From the NCBI RefSeq assembly GCF_031624635.1, contig NZ_JAMQOQ010000003.1, positions 434,001 through 498,000 on the forward strand: a stretch of DNA of 64,000 nt, written 5' to 3'. Positions 1-8,085 of this stretch are shown in pieces (the first letter of the stretch is position 1; every line of letters begins with the position of its first letter). The notes under the pieces were generated by a model, which was given only the letters and a program-made list of their open reading frames with translations, was not told the origin of the DNA and did no database searches. Made by a program: the position numbers and the translations under genes. Source of the stretch: Halogeometricum sp. S3BR5-2 (GTDB lineage: Archaea > Halobacteriota > Halobacteria > Halobacteriales > Haloferacaceae).

Positions 1-155
1 CCCGTCGACCCCTCGACGGCGTCGAACCACGAACGCGCGAAGGCGGTTTGCGCCTCGGCGGTCCGCCGGAACGAGGCGGTGAACGCCTCGTTGGACTCTT
101 CGAGGAACTCCGACCACGGTCCTGCAAACGTGCTCCACTGGTTCGATTCGGACAT
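1..155 (-). CDS. PHA synthase subunit PhaE-like protein (partial, N-terminus only)
   Basis: Only the first 51 codons lie in the window. The gene starts with ATG at 155 on the minus strand and runs off the left edge. The visible protein begins MSESNQWSTFAGPWSEFLEE and is acidic, helical and rich in aromatic and Glu/Ala residues, as expected for the PhaE subunit of class III PHA synthases. PhaE pairs with catalytic PhaC to polymerise hydroxyacyl-CoA. The call rests mainly on position: it follows the phasin-like gene at 246-692 by 90 bp on the same strand, and haloarchaeal PHA loci commonly run phasin, PhaE, PhaC. PhaC would be expected just left of the window. It could instead be a second phasin. 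Confidence 0.5.
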   Translation of the reverse strand, partial: MSESNQWSTFAGPWSEFLEESNEAFTASFRRTAEAQTAFARSWFDAVEGST

Positions 156-245
156 GCTATTTGGTTGTGTCAGCGTCGTATTGAACGTTGTCCGCGCGGC
201 TTCGCAGACGACACCCGCGTCCGCGCGACCGTCCGGGGGCGACGC

Positions 246-692
246 TCATCCCCGTCGTTCGAATCCGTCGAGCGTTCGGGCGTACGTGTCGAACGAGTCG
301 TCGACCAACGAGACGTACTCCGCGAGCAGTTGCTCGTACAACTCCGCGTTGCCCTCCACGCCCGCCCGAACCGCCTCCCACGTTCGGTCGGTGAGTTCGT
401 GCGCCGCCTCGGTCTGCCGGTCGACGAGGGTGTGTAGCCCCTCGAACGCAGCCGAATCCGTCGGGACGCTCGCCTCCACCGCGTCGAGGTACGCTTCGAC
501 CGCCGTCCGTCCGACGTCGACCTCTTTGTTCTGAAGGGACTGCTGTGCGTCCAGACGCGCGGGTGCCGTCCGCAGCGAGTGTCGCTGGAACTCGGCGTTC
601 AGGTGTACGAGACTCCGCATCTGCTCTGCGACCCGACGCTGCGCGTCGAGATACCCGGTGAACGGGTTTCCGGCGTCGTCGACGCCGCTCAT
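246..692 (-). CDS. PHA granule-associated protein (phasin PhaP-like)
   Basis: A 148-residue acidic protein (MSGVDDAGNPFTGYLDAQRR...) that should be almost entirely alpha-helical, with heptad-like Leu/Ala/Val spacing and no transmembrane segment or catalytic motif. Phasins coat polyhydroxyalkanoate granules through amphipathic helices; size and composition match haloarchaeal PhaP. The ATG at 692 is chosen because the upstream in-frame extension is Arg/Pro-rich antisense sequence. It is followed by the PhaE-like gene and lies divergent from the MaoC hydratase, with a PhaB-type reductase 1.8 kb further on, which strongly suggests a PHA locus. It could alternatively be a PhaE paralogue; sequence alone does not separate these helical families. 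Confidence 0.6.
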   Translation of the reverse strand: MSGVDDAGNPFTGYLDAQRRVAEQMRSLVHLNAEFQRHSLRTAPARLDAQQSLQNKEVDVGRTAVEAYLDAVEASVPTDSAAFEGLHTLVDRQTEAAHELTDRTWEAVRAGVEGNAELYEQLLAEYVSLVDDSFDTYARTLDGFERRG

Positions 693-928
693 TCGGACCA
701 CCGTCCGTCGAGCCCCGCACGGGGACCTCTCGCGGTCGATATCGATCGCTGTCGTATCGGTTCGTTCGTCTCGCTCATCTCGTCCGCGTGTCTCCCTGAA
801 CGTACATAAAACTGGCCCGGCGAGCGAACGCCGGGGAGGGGCGCGGCCGGCCGCTCTTCCGCTCTCGGTCCGCTTCGGTCGACGGGAGCACCGCAAGAGG
901 CATACGGTGTGCGACGCGTTACTCCGAC

Positions 929-1612
929 ATGGGAGACGGAGAACTGACTCCGGAGAGACGGTGGCTCCACGAGACGGTCGAGGCGTGGGCCGCGGCGATG
1001 GGACACGCGACGAACGCCCTGGCGGAGACGAACCGCGCCGTTCTCTCCGCTTACGGTCTCACCGACGAGCGGAGCGGTACCGATGTCACTACCGACGCTG
1101 TCGCCGCGACCGCGTCCGAGCGGAACGCGTCGGGGTCGCGGCCGGACGCGGCGGCCGCGGAGTTCGCCGGGACCGACCTGTCCGACTGGCGAGTCGAGCG
1201 CGATATCGACGACCCCGCGACGCTCGGCGTCGGCAACAGCGTCCGGTTCTCGAAGCGACTCGACGAGGCCGACGTGACCGCGTTCGCGCGGGCCAGCGGG
1301 GACACGAACCCGCTCCACCTCGACGACGAGTTCGCCGGACGGACGCGGTTCGGTCGGCGAATCGTCCACGGTACGCTCGTCTCCGGACTCGTCAGCGCCG
1401 CGCTCGCTCGGCTTCCCGGGCTGGTTATCTACGTCTCACAGGACGTGACGTTCCTCGAACCGGTCGACGTGGGGCAGCGATTGACGGCCGTCGTCACCGT
1501 CGTCGAGGAGGTGTCGCGGGACCGCTACCGCCTGTCGACCGACGTCGTCGACGCCGAGGGGGACTCGGTTCTCGAGGGCGAAGCGGTGGTCGTCGTCGAC
1601 CCGCTCCCGTGA
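929..1612 (+). CDS. MaoC-like (R)-specific enoyl-CoA hydratase
   Basis: 227 residues. The C-terminal half (about residues 85-225) is a MaoC hot-dog domain containing ASGDTNPLHLDDEFA and FGRRIVHG, the hydratase motif with its catalytic Asp and His. The N-terminal 80 residues form a helical, Ala-rich, low-complexity extension not found in minimal PhaJ proteins; it resembles the helical granule proteins next door and might target the enzyme to granules (inference). PhaJ/MaoC enzymes hydrate trans-enoyl-CoA to (R)-3-hydroxyacyl-CoA and feed beta-oxidation intermediates into PHA. The gene is divergent from the phasin-like gene across a 236-bp gap, so a shared promoter region is likely. Confidence 0.8.
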   Translation: MGDGELTPERRWLHETVEAWAAAMGHATNALAETNRAVLSAYGLTDERSGTDVTTDAVAATASERNASGSRPDAAAAEFAGTDLSDWRVERDIDDPATLGVGNSVRFSKRLDEADVTAFARASGDTNPLHLDDEFAGRTRFGRRIVHGTLVSGLVSAALARLPGLVIYVSQDVTFLEPVDVGQRLTAVVTVVEEVSRDRYRLSTDVVDAEGDSVLEGEAVVVVDPLP

Positions 1613-1743
1613 CCGAGCGGTTCGCCGAGACGCGCCGCTCGGACGAGCGACGGGAGCGGAGAGGGCGCGACCCGGAGCCTACAGTTAAGTACGATGCGAT
1701 TGTACCTCCGTGCGAGCGGTTCACAGGCCGAGCGACATCAACC

Positions 1744-2211
1744 ATGAACTCCGAATCGTTACCGAACCGGTCGGTGAAGCTGTTCCTGCGTGCGGACCAC
1801 GATTTCGGTCGTGAGAGCCCACAGCAGCGAATCGTCGAGCAACTGTCGGCGCTCGAAGCGAACGGCGAACTCGACGACTACGAGGTCGTCGTCTGGGGTC
1901 GAGAACTCCGCTTGGACGGGCCGCTGACGGAGACTGACTACTACCGGCGCGTCGTGGACCACGTCGAGGAGTTCGAGGCGTGGGCGGCCGGGACCGACGT
2001 TTCCGTCGAGTACCTGTTCCGTCGTCGTCGAGTGGAGTCGGCGTTCGTCGACGAGACGTACGACCTCCTCTCGCTTCCGGTCGCCCTCCTCGCCATCTAC
2101 CGCGACGGCGACGTGGCGCAGGTGTACCCCTGCAAGCGGACCGACGGTCCGCGTCCGATCACGGAGTTCGCGAAACATTTCGAGTCGATTCTCACGTTGT
2201 CACCCACCTGA
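1744..2211 (+). CDS. Conserved haloarchaeal protein, unknown function
   Basis: 155 residues starting MNSESLPNRSVKLFLRADHD. It is a soluble, acidic alpha/beta protein with no signal peptide. The N-terminal part (a beta strand, then QQRIVEQLSALEANGELDDY, then VVVWGREL) resembles a family of small haloarchaeal proteins often loosely labelled HTH-domain proteins, but no DNA-binding helix is evident. ATG 1744 is preferred because the much longer in-frame extension upstream is antisense of other genes. It lies between MaoC and the PhaB-type reductase on the same strand, so it may belong to the PHA locus, but no specific role can be assigned. Confidence 0.7.
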   Translation: MNSESLPNRSVKLFLRADHDFGRESPQQRIVEQLSALEANGELDDYEVVVWGRELRLDGPLTETDYYRRVVDHVEEFEAWAAGTDVSVEYLFRRRRVESAFVDETYDLLSLPVALLAIYRDGDVAQVYPCKRTDGPRPITEFAKHFESILTLSPT

Positions 2212-2442
2212 ACATTCGCCGGTATCGAGAACTCCGTCACGGTCCTAACACGTCGAATTTCGCGACTCTCCGTCCCGATACCGAGGTGTCGGGAAAGATT
2301 CATACGGCACTCCGTGCATCGTCCTCCCACGGATATCAGTCGAGGTCGGTCGCCACGGTCGAGAGAGCGGCGTCGCCGCCGCATCGAAGCGGCGTAGTCG
2401 CCCCAGTCCGTGGCTCCGCCCGTCGACGTCCGCACGAACACA

Positions 2443-3186
2443 ATGTCACAACACGAACGAACCTGTCTGGTAACCGGCGCCTCGAGAGGCATCGGCCGAG
2501 GTATCGCCGAGCGACTCGCCCGCGAGGAGATGAACGTCGTGGTCAACTACTGCTCCTCGGAGACGGCGGCGTACGACGTCGTCGACGAGATAGAGGCGGC
2601 CGACGGAACCGCCGCCGCCATCCGAGCGGACGTCTCCGACCGAGAGGAGGTCCGGCGGATGTCCGAGCGAATCGACCGCACGTTCGGTCCGATCGACGTT
2701 CTGGTGAACAACGCGGGCGTCACCGCGGACCGGACCTTCGAGAAGATGACCCGCGAGGAGTGGGACCGGGTCGTCGACGTGAACCTCGGCGGCGTGTTCA
2801 ACTGTACGAAGGCGTTCTACGACGACGTCCGGCGCTCCGAGCAGGGACGGATCGTCAACATCTCCAGCGTCGTCGGCCAGCAGGGCAACTACGGCCAGTC
2901 GAACTACGCGACGACCAAGAGCGGCCTGTTCGGGTTCACCCGCACGCTCGCGCTGGAACTCGCGGACAGCGGAGCGACGGTCAACTGCGTCGCCCCGGGA
3001 TTCACCGAGACGGACATGCTCGCGCAGGTGAGCGACCGCGTCAGGGGGAAGATTCGCAAGCGAATCCCGCTCGACCGGTTCGCCGAAACCGACGACATCG
3101 CGGGGATGGTCGCCTTCCTCGCCGACGAGGAGTCGAGCTACATGACCGGGCAAGTCGTCGGAATCAACGGGGGGATGGAGTGGTGA
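2443..3186 (+). CDS. Acetoacetyl-CoA reductase / 3-oxoacyl reductase (SDR, PhaB-type)
   Basis: 247 residues, typical for PhaB/FabG. It shows the NAD(P) motif TGASRGIGRGIAERL near the N-terminus, the structural NNAG motif, and catalytic Ser (ISSVVGQQGNYG), Tyr and Lys (the YATTK motif), followed by the VNCVAPGF and GMEW-type C-terminal signatures of classical SDRs. The ATG at 2443 is chosen over an in-frame start 11 codons upstream because the conserved Rossmann strand begins directly after it (MSQHERTCLVTGASRGIG). In a PHA context the expected reaction is NADPH-dependent reduction of acetoacetyl-CoA to (R)-3-hydroxybutyryl-CoA. FabG-like activity on other 3-oxoacyl thioesters cannot be excluded. 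Confidence 0.85.
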   Translation: MSQHERTCLVTGASRGIGRGIAERLAREEMNVVVNYCSSETAAYDVVDEIEAADGTAAAIRADVSDREEVRRMSERIDRTFGPIDVLVNNAGVTADRTFEKMTREEWDRVVDVNLGGVFNCTKAFYDDVRRSEQGRIVNISSVVGQQGNYGQSNYATTKSGLFGFTRTLALELADSGATVNCVAPGFTETDMLAQVSDRVRGKIRKRIPLDRFAETDDIAGMVAFLADEESSYMTGQVVGINGGMEW

Positions 3187-3277
3187 CGTTCGACCGCCCG
3201 TCCCCGGCGCGCGCGAGAACCGATGTCGCTCGAACCGCCCGAACGACGCGGTCCGCTCGACAGCCACCCGCAACCAC

Positions 3278-3538
3278 ATGACTGATCGAGACACCTCGTC
3301 CGAAACCCAGCGGACGGACGACGCGCCCCCTCGACGGGACCCGACTCTCCCGGCGGAGTTGCGGTCCGCCGAGACGAAACTCGTCTACCTCTACGTTCGC
3401 CAAACCGGCGGGTGTACCCCGGCGGAACTGTGCGAATCGCTCCAGTTGACGAAGCTCTCGGTGCTTCCCCTCCTCCGGTCGCTCCGGGAACGGGAACTTG
3501 TCCGGAGAGAGGCGGACCGGTACGTCCCCGACGACTGA
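3278..3538 (+). CDS. Small winged-helix DNA-binding protein
   Basis: 86 residues. The first 25 are charged and disordered, followed by a compact winged helix (AETKLVYLYVRQTGGCTPAE, then a LTKLSVLPLLRSLRERELV recognition helix and a RREADRYVPDD wing) of the MarR/TrmB type. It has no ligand or dimerisation domain, a common format in haloarchaea. It lies 91 bp downstream of the PhaB-type reductase and may be co-transcribed, making it a candidate local regulator of the PHA locus. That role is inferred from position alone. Confidence 0.75.
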   Translation: MTDRDTSSETQRTDDAPPRRDPTLPAELRSAETKLVYLYVRQTGGCTPAELCESLQLTKLSVLPLLRSLRERELVRREADRYVPDD

Positions 3539-3665
3539 ACGCTCCCGTATCGGCTCCTCTCTCGGCGTCTCAGCCGGTTCGACGATGCGTCTTTCCGAGG
3601 TCGAGCGGTGGGGGAGTCGACAGTACTGTTATGCCCGTCGACCGCGACCACTCCCCTGAAGCACG

Positions 3666-4085
3666 ATGTACGAGACGATTCTCCTCCCCGTCGACGGGAG
3701 CGACCCCTCGAACAGAGCAGTCGAACACGCGCTCGAAATCGCCGAGCGCTTCGCCGCGACCGTCCACGCGGTTCACGTCGTCGACACGCGCCGCTACGGC
3801 GAGCCGACGCTGAGCAGCACGGAACTCGTCCTCGACGAACTCGAAGACCGCGGGCACGACCTGCTCGAAGAGCTAGCCGACCGAGCGGACAACAGCGGTA
3901 TCGCCGTCGAAAAACAAGTCTGTCACGGCGACCCGGCGACCGAGATAATCTCGCACGCCGACGCGGTCGACGCCGACATCATCGTTCTGGGTAGCCGCGG
4001 AACGAGCCATCAGCGGACGACTCACCTCGGGAGCGTGGCGGACCGAGTGGTCCGACGGGCGGGCCGACCCGTGTTGACGACGTGA
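3666..4085 (+). CDS. Universal stress protein UspA family
   Basis: 139 residues, a single Usp domain. It starts MYETILLPVDGSDPSNRAVE and ends with the nucleotide-binding loop GSRG followed by nine residues and GS (the G-2x-G-9x-G-S pattern), then a strand PVLTT. This pattern marks ATP-binding Usp proteins, cytoplasmic stress-associated homodimers. It is probably monocistronic, ending 94 bp before the convergent Hsp20 gene. A second full-length Usp lies at 39488-39949 and remnants occur at 35443-35688, so Usp genes are expanded in this genome. Confidence 0.88.
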   Translation: MYETILLPVDGSDPSNRAVEHALEIAERFAATVHAVHVVDTRRYGEPTLSSTELVLDELEDRGHDLLEELADRADNSGIAVEKQVCHGDPATEIISHADAVDADIIVLGSRGTSHQRTTHLGSVADRVVRRAGRPVLTT

Positions 4086-4158
4086 GGAACCCGACCCCGC
4101 GACCGCCCCGGTCCCGCACGGATGCGAGCGTCGCTCGAAGCGGTCCGACGCGCCGACG

Positions 4159-4165
4159 AAAAAAA
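4159..4165 (-). terminator. Poly-T tract downstream of the Hsp20 gene
   Basis: A run of seven A on the plus strand, which is T7 on the minus strand, lies 15 bp beyond the hsp20 stop codon and is followed by GC-rich sequence. Archaeal transcription commonly terminates at such oligo-T tracts. Inferred, not demonstrated. Confidence 0.5.
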
Positions 4166-4179
4166 GCCGCCGCTCGCGT

Positions 4180-4623
4180 TCACTCGATGTCTATCGTGCG
4201 GGGCTCCTCGGCCTCGGTTTTCGGGAGCGTGACGGTCAGCACGCCGTTGTTCATCCGCGCGTCGACGCTCCCCTTGTCGACTTCGTCGGGGAGCCGTATC
4301 GAACGCTGCACCGACTCGTTCCGTCGTTCGTGTCGGAGATACCGTTCCGCGGTCTCCTCGAACTCCTCCTCGCGTCGGGCCCCGATACGGAGCGTGTGGT
4401 CCGTGACCTGCACGGTGACGTCGTCGCCCTCGAACCCGGGCAGGTCGACGGTGACGACGAACTCGCCGTCGTGGTCGACGACGTCGACGGCCGTCGACCC
4501 GGCCTCGGCCCACTGCGCGAACGGGTTGTCCGTCTGCCACCGATGCGATACGTCGCCGAACTGCCGGTTCATTCGGTCGAAGAAGCGTTCCAACTCCTCG
4601 AAGGGGTTGCCGCGTGCGCTCAT
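4180..4623 (-). CDS. Small heat-shock protein Hsp20 (alpha-crystallin domain)
   Basis: 147 residues. The N-terminal arm (NPFEELERFFDRMNRQFGDV) is typical of archaeal Hsp20. The alpha-crystallin domain from about residue 42 includes VVTVDLPGFEGDDVTVQV and the diagnostic GVLTVTLPK near the C-terminus. It ends TIDIE, a shortened form of the I-x-I tail. The protein is an ATP-independent holdase that forms oligomers in the cytoplasm. It is transcribed convergently to the UspA gene and has a T7 tract after its stop codon. An inverted-repeat site lies upstream at 4823-4844, but it is closer to the divergent gene at 4929. Confidence 0.93.
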   Translation of the reverse strand: MSARGNPFEELERFFDRMNRQFGDVSHRWQTDNPFAQWAEAGSTAVDVVDHDGEFVVTVDLPGFEGDDVTVQVTDHTLRIGARREEEFEETAERYLRHERRNESVQRSIRLPDEVDKGSVDARMNNGVLTVTLPKTEAEEPRTIDIE

Positions 4624-4822
4624 CGTCTCACCTCGGCGGTAGTACAGCGACAGCCAGCAAATATCCTGCGGTCGTACGCTCCACGAGAGGTCGCTCTCTC
4701 AGCGGGGCCGGAAATCGCCGGGGTTCGCCGCTCACGAGGTGGTGACGGTGACTGTCCCCCGGCGAAGCGCGTCATCGTCGGCCATGGCACTTAGCGACCG
4801 AACTTCGGTCACCAACCAGCTT

Positions 4823-4844
4823 ATTACAGTCTTACTCTTGTAAT
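4823..4844. promoter_or_regulatory. 22-bp inverted repeat ATTACA-N10-TGTAAT (copy 1)
   Basis: Perfect 6-bp arms with a 10-bp spacer, 85 bp upstream of the FMN-binding protein start at 4929 and 200 bp upstream of hsp20. Copies with identical geometry occur at 12492, 27262 and 45833, and a weaker one at 36888, which suggests a dimeric regulator site. The cognate factor is unknown. Confidence 0.5.
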
Positions 4845-4928
4845 GGAAGTCCTCGGACGGCGGAATTTGACTCCGACCGAATGATGTCCTCCCAAGCCGT
4901 TTTCTCCCGCCACCGCGTTGTCGTCCGT

Positions 4929-5372
4929 ATGGAGAACCTCCGCTGGACGGAGTTGAGCGTGGACGAGCGCAACGAACTGCTGTCTCGAGGGGGAATCGGG
5001 GCGCTCTCGTTCTCGACTCCTCTCGAAGAACCGCCGGTGCTGCTGCCCGTCTCGTACGGGTACGACGCGGACACGACCAGTTTCTACTTCCGGCTCGCGT
5101 TTCCGGCCGACAGTCGGAAGACCGATGCCGTCGACGGACCGGTAGCGTTCACCACCTACGCCGAGACCGACGCGGGGTGGCGGAGCGTCGTCGCACGGGG
5201 GCATCTCGAAGAGGTGACCGACATGCCGTACGAGTCCAGCGCCGTACAGGGTATGTGGGCGGTGCGAATCCCGATGGTGGACCTCTTCGACCGGCCCCCG
5301 GAGGACGTCGCGTTTCGCTACTTCCGGCTCCGACCGGATTCGCTGACCGGGCGGAAGGAGGTCCGCGGCTGA
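4929..5372 (+). CDS. Pyridoxamine 5'-phosphate oxidase-like FMN-binding protein
   Basis: 147 residues. It starts MENLRWTELSVDERNELLSR and has the split-barrel pattern of the haloarchaeal PPOX-like group: GGIGALSFST, PVLLPVSYGY, FYFRLAFPADSRKTDAV, VAFTTYAE, WRSVVARGHLEEV. Members bind FMN or related flavins/F420 and are annotated as pyridoxamine oxidase or nitroimidazole-resistance-like proteins; the substrate is not predictable. The start at 4929 is preferred over an in-frame ATG at 4881 because family conservation begins there and the upstream 16 codons look like leader. The inverted repeat at 4823-4844 lies in its promoter region, so it may be under specific control. Confidence 0.78.
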   Translation: MENLRWTELSVDERNELLSRGGIGALSFSTPLEEPPVLLPVSYGYDADTTSFYFRLAFPADSRKTDAVDGPVAFTTYAETDAGWRSVVARGHLEEVTDMPYESSAVQGMWAVRIPMVDLFDRPPEDVAFRYFRLRPDSLTGRKEVRG

Positions 5373-5702
5373 GCGGACGCCGCGCGGCACGGCTTCCTGT
5401 GAGTTAGCACTCGCTTCTACGCGGTTGTGCTGAGACCGACCTGGTCTGTGCGTACCTGCAACCGTCTCTCCGAATAGACGTCGACACGAACGGTCCGTCT
5501 CGCCTACTGTGGAACGTCCGAGTCGGTCGTTTTCTCCCGCTCGGAGAGCGCCTCGCCGACCTTTCTTTCGACCGAACGCGCGACGGTCCGCCGCGATACC
5601 TCTCCGCTATGGAACCGGTATCGTCCGCGGACGGCGCTCGTTGCGAGGACACCGCATCGCGGTTCGACGGGGGAGACGAGACGCTTCGTCCGTCTCTCGG
5701 CG
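5373..5702. other. Intergenic gap without a supported gene
   Basis: 330 bp between the FMN-binding protein and the convergent LURP-one gene. The open frames here are short, Arg/Ser-rich and unlike their neighbours. No clear promoter, repeat or RNA gene was seen. Confidence 0.5.
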
Positions 5703-6251
5703 TCAGATCGCGTCGATGGCCGCCGCAACGGCGAGGACGAACGCGTCGTCTTCCCCGGAGACCACCTCGACTCCGTAGGTGTCCCGAACGCGGAACCAGC
5801 GCTTCGACACCACGGCGACGGGCGTGCCCTGTCGCGCGATGGTGTACTCGTGGTCGACGACGTTACCCTGTACGTGTAACGGCGGTCCGTCCGCGACCGT
5901 GACCTCGAAGCGGTCTCGAAGCGGCGTCACGAGGGCCTTCTTGACGGTCGCGACGGTCCGCCCGTCCCGTTCGATCACCATCGTGTCCCTGGCTCGGAAA
6001 ACGCGCTCCTGAACGCGGTAGAGGAGGCGCCCGTCCGTGCTTCGGATTTGAATCGTGTTTCGCGCCCTGAGCGCCTTCCCGTCGACTTTGTACGCGGGCC
6101 TCCCGTCACCCGTCTCGATGACGAAGTCGTCCCCGAAAGCGATGAGTCGCTCGCGCATGCGGTACCGCGCTGGCGTCGACCGGGCGTCCGCTCCGCCCCT
6201 CCTGCGCTCCTTTCGCGCCTGTCGTCGCTCACGGCGTCTCGTCGGACTCAT
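5703..6251 (-). CDS. LURP-one-related / tubby-like C-terminal family protein
   Basis: 182 residues from ATG 6251. The first 35 residues are a highly basic Arg-rich stretch (MSPTRRRERRQARKERRRGG). The rest is a beta-rich repeat of ERLIAFGDDFVIETGDGRPA, YKVDGKALRARNTIQIR, LLYRVQERVFRARDTMVIER and similar, the 12-strand barrel pattern of LURP-one/scramblase-like proteins. Function in archaea is unknown; homologues may bind membranes or nucleic acid. Starting at the MRERLIAFG methionine would remove the basic leader, so the N-terminus is uncertain. A longer in-frame extension to 6446 lacks family similarity. Confidence 0.75.
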   Translation of the reverse strand: MSPTRRRERRQARKERRRGGADARSTPARYRMRERLIAFGDDFVIETGDGRPAYKVDGKALRARNTIQIRSTDGRLLYRVQERVFRARDTMVIERDGRTVATVKKALVTPLRDRFEVTVADGPPLHVQGNVVDHEYTIARQGTPVAVVSKRWFRVRDTYGVEVVSGEDDAFVLAVAAAIDAI

Positions 6252-6656
6252 CGCTCCGTCCCCGTCGGGTTCTTCCCGCGATTCGATTCGCCGACCGTGT
6301 CCGTCCGACTGTTCGATGTCATGTTTCTCGGCTCCCGTGACGCGGCCCGACCCCGAACCTCCGCGCTGACGCATCGCACGCGTTGCACGCGTCCGCCGGA
6401 GTGCGAGGGAGAGTCGGTCCGCGTCGTCGCGTCCGGCGTCGGTCAAGAACGCTCCCGGAGGGAAGTCGGAGTGCGGAGTCGTTCTCTCTCGCCCTCCGCT
6501 CTTCCGTACCGCTCCGACCGACCGCCGTACTCGACACGTAACTGTTCGACCGATTTCGTAATAATACTAGCCGTTGAGCGGGTCGTGCGGACGTCTCGCC
6601 GGGGCAACGTCGCGAATGCATCCCCTGCTCTCGTCCGCTCCGCGGGGGAGGCAGAA
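6252..6656. other. Intergenic gap with an AT-rich patch
   Basis: 405 bp between two minus-strand genes. An AT-rich patch (TTCGTAATAATACTAG) at about 6555-6570 could be a core promoter reading leftward, but it is 300 bp from the LURP-one start. No gene is supported. Confidence 0.4.
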
Positions 6657-7631
6657 TCAGCGGCTACCCGCGGAGACGGCGCAGCGAAAGCCCACGTGCG
6701 TCGTCGAGGTGTCGACGGGCTCAGGATACCGCGCGGCCGGCCGGTACCTGACGCAGTAGTTCGGGGCGCAGAGGTGCGACCCGCCCTTCAGCACTTTCCG
6801 GGGTATTCGACTCGGGTCTCTCCGGTCTATGCTCTCCTCTCTGGTGCCGCCGCGGGGGTTTTTGGGCGTGCAGCAGGCGGGCGTCTCGTCCCCGCCGTCG
6901 CGGGCGCGGAACCAGTCGTCGGTCCACTCCCAGACGTTGCCGATGGCGTCGTAGAGACCGCACCCGTTCGCCGGAAACGCGCCGACCGGCGACGTTCGAA
7001 CGTATCCGTCCGCTTCGGTGTTCTGCCAGGGGAACGTTCCCTGCCACGTGTTGGCCATCGGTTCCCCGTCCGGCATGAACTCGTCGCCCCACGCGAACTC
7101 CGCTCCCTCGAGTCCGCCGCGCGACGCTCGCTCGTGTTCGGCCTCCGTCGGCAGGCGCTTGCCGGCCCACTCGGCGTAGGCCTCGGCGTCCTCGTGCGCG
7201 ACGTGAACGACCGGATGGTCCGAGCGGTCCGAGACGTCGTCGCCGGGTCCGAGCGGCCGCCGCCAGTTCGCCCCCGGGACGTACTCCCACCAACCGCTCG
7301 GGTCGGTGAGAGCGACCGGTCCGTCGGGCGGCACGAACACGGCCGACCCGGGTACCAGCGCCTCCGGGTCCGCGCCCGGGTAGTTCTCCGGGTCGGGGTC
7401 CCGTTCGGCGAGCGTGACGTATCCGGTGTCCTCGACGAACTCGCGGAACGCCGCGTTCGTCACCGGCGTCCTGTCGACCCAGAACCCGTCGACTTCGACC
7501 CTCCGAGTCGGCCCCTCCTCGGGATAGTGGTCGTCCGAACCCATGGTGAAGGTCCCGCCGGGCACCCACACCACGTCGTCGTGCGGTGGGTCGGTCGGTG
7601 CGTCCGTCCGCGGTGAACTCTCGTGGCTCAT
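6657..7631 (-). CDS. Formylglycine-generating enzyme (SUMF1/FGE family sulfatase activator)
   Basis: 324 residues. It opens with VWVPGGTFTMGSDD and carries the FGE-sulfatase fold markers VTNAAFREFV, GKRLPTEAEHERASRG, FPWQNT, GLYDAIGNVWEWTDDW and GFRCA. The two catalytic copper-binding cysteines are present as C288-x4-C293 in GGSHLCAPNYCVRYRPAAR, separating true FGE from catalytically unrelated family members such as EgtB-like proteins. FGE oxidises the cysteine of a CxPxR sulfatase motif to formylglycine. The only visible client with that motif is the arylsulfatase at 12874-15195. No signal peptide is evident, so maturation probably occurs in the cytoplasm. Confidence 0.92.
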   Translation of the reverse strand: MSHESSPRTDAPTDPPHDDVVWVPGGTFTMGSDDHYPEEGPTRRVEVDGFWVDRTPVTNAAFREFVEDTGYVTLAERDPDPENYPGADPEALVPGSAVFVPPDGPVALTDPSGWWEYVPGANWRRPLGPGDDVSDRSDHPVVHVAHEDAEAYAEWAGKRLPTEAEHERASRGGLEGAEFAWGDEFMPDGEPMANTWQGTFPWQNTEADGYVRTSPVGAFPANGCGLYDAIGNVWEWTDDWFRARDGGDETPACCTPKNPRGGTREESIDRRDPSRIPRKVLKGGSHLCAPNYCVRYRPAARYPEPVDTSTTHVGFRCAVSAGSR

Positions 7632-7770
7632 GGTTGATCAGTCGCCGCTATTTCGCCTTCGCGGGACGTAGCGGCTTTCAGGGCGTGGATACAGCAGCGT
7701 CCGACTTAATCGTTGTTCGTCGGCGACGGCCGTGACTTCGGAGGGCGTCGCACGGGGCCGTTCCCGACTC

Positions 7771-7938
7771 CTAATCGAGTATTTCGATCCGTATCTCGTG
7801 GCGTTCGTCGGTTCGGTGGCCGCAGAACGGGCAGAACTCGTAGTAGTGAGCCCCCGATTTCGCGTTGTACCCCTCGGTCCGGTCGCACTGGATGCGGGTC
7901 TTCGCGCGCGGGGCGGTCGTCGATGCGTGTTTTGGCAT
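7771..7938 (-). CDS. Small CPxCG-type zinc-finger protein
   Basis: 55 residues from ATG 7938 (MPKHASTTAPRAKTRIQCDR...). A C-terminal CPFCGH motif plus a single Cys at residue 18 suggests one incomplete or intermolecular zinc site. Small proteins with one or two CPxCG motifs are abundant in haloarchaea and mostly uncharacterised. The tail HEIRIEILD is beta-like. It sits between the FGE gene and DUF389 gene on the same strand, with an AT-rich stretch (GTTTATATTCC) upstream as a plausible promoter. No specific role can be given. Confidence 0.65.
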   Translation of the reverse strand: MPKHASTTAPRAKTRIQCDRTEGYNAKSGAHYYEFCPFCGHRTDERHEIRIEILD

Positions 7939-8085
7939 ACCACGACTTCGTCGGTGGAGGGATACCACGTCGGTTACCGTCGGTAATTGCCTCTAATCGT
8001 GACATTCGCACGTGTTTATATTCCTACACCCTCAACTTTCGGTCCCGCTCTCGCGTCGGTATCCCCGCGATGCGGCCGTCTACCG

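Noticed and set aside
250-275. TTCGAATCC, resembling a tRNA T-loop
   Set aside because: It lies in the antisense of the phasin-like gene and no acceptor stem, D-arm or anticodon arm can be folded around it.
658-1743. Long plus-strand frame continuous with the protein starting at 1744
   Set aside because: The upstream 362 codons are Arg-rich, overlap the MaoC gene in another register and have no family similarity; it is a GC-driven shadow.
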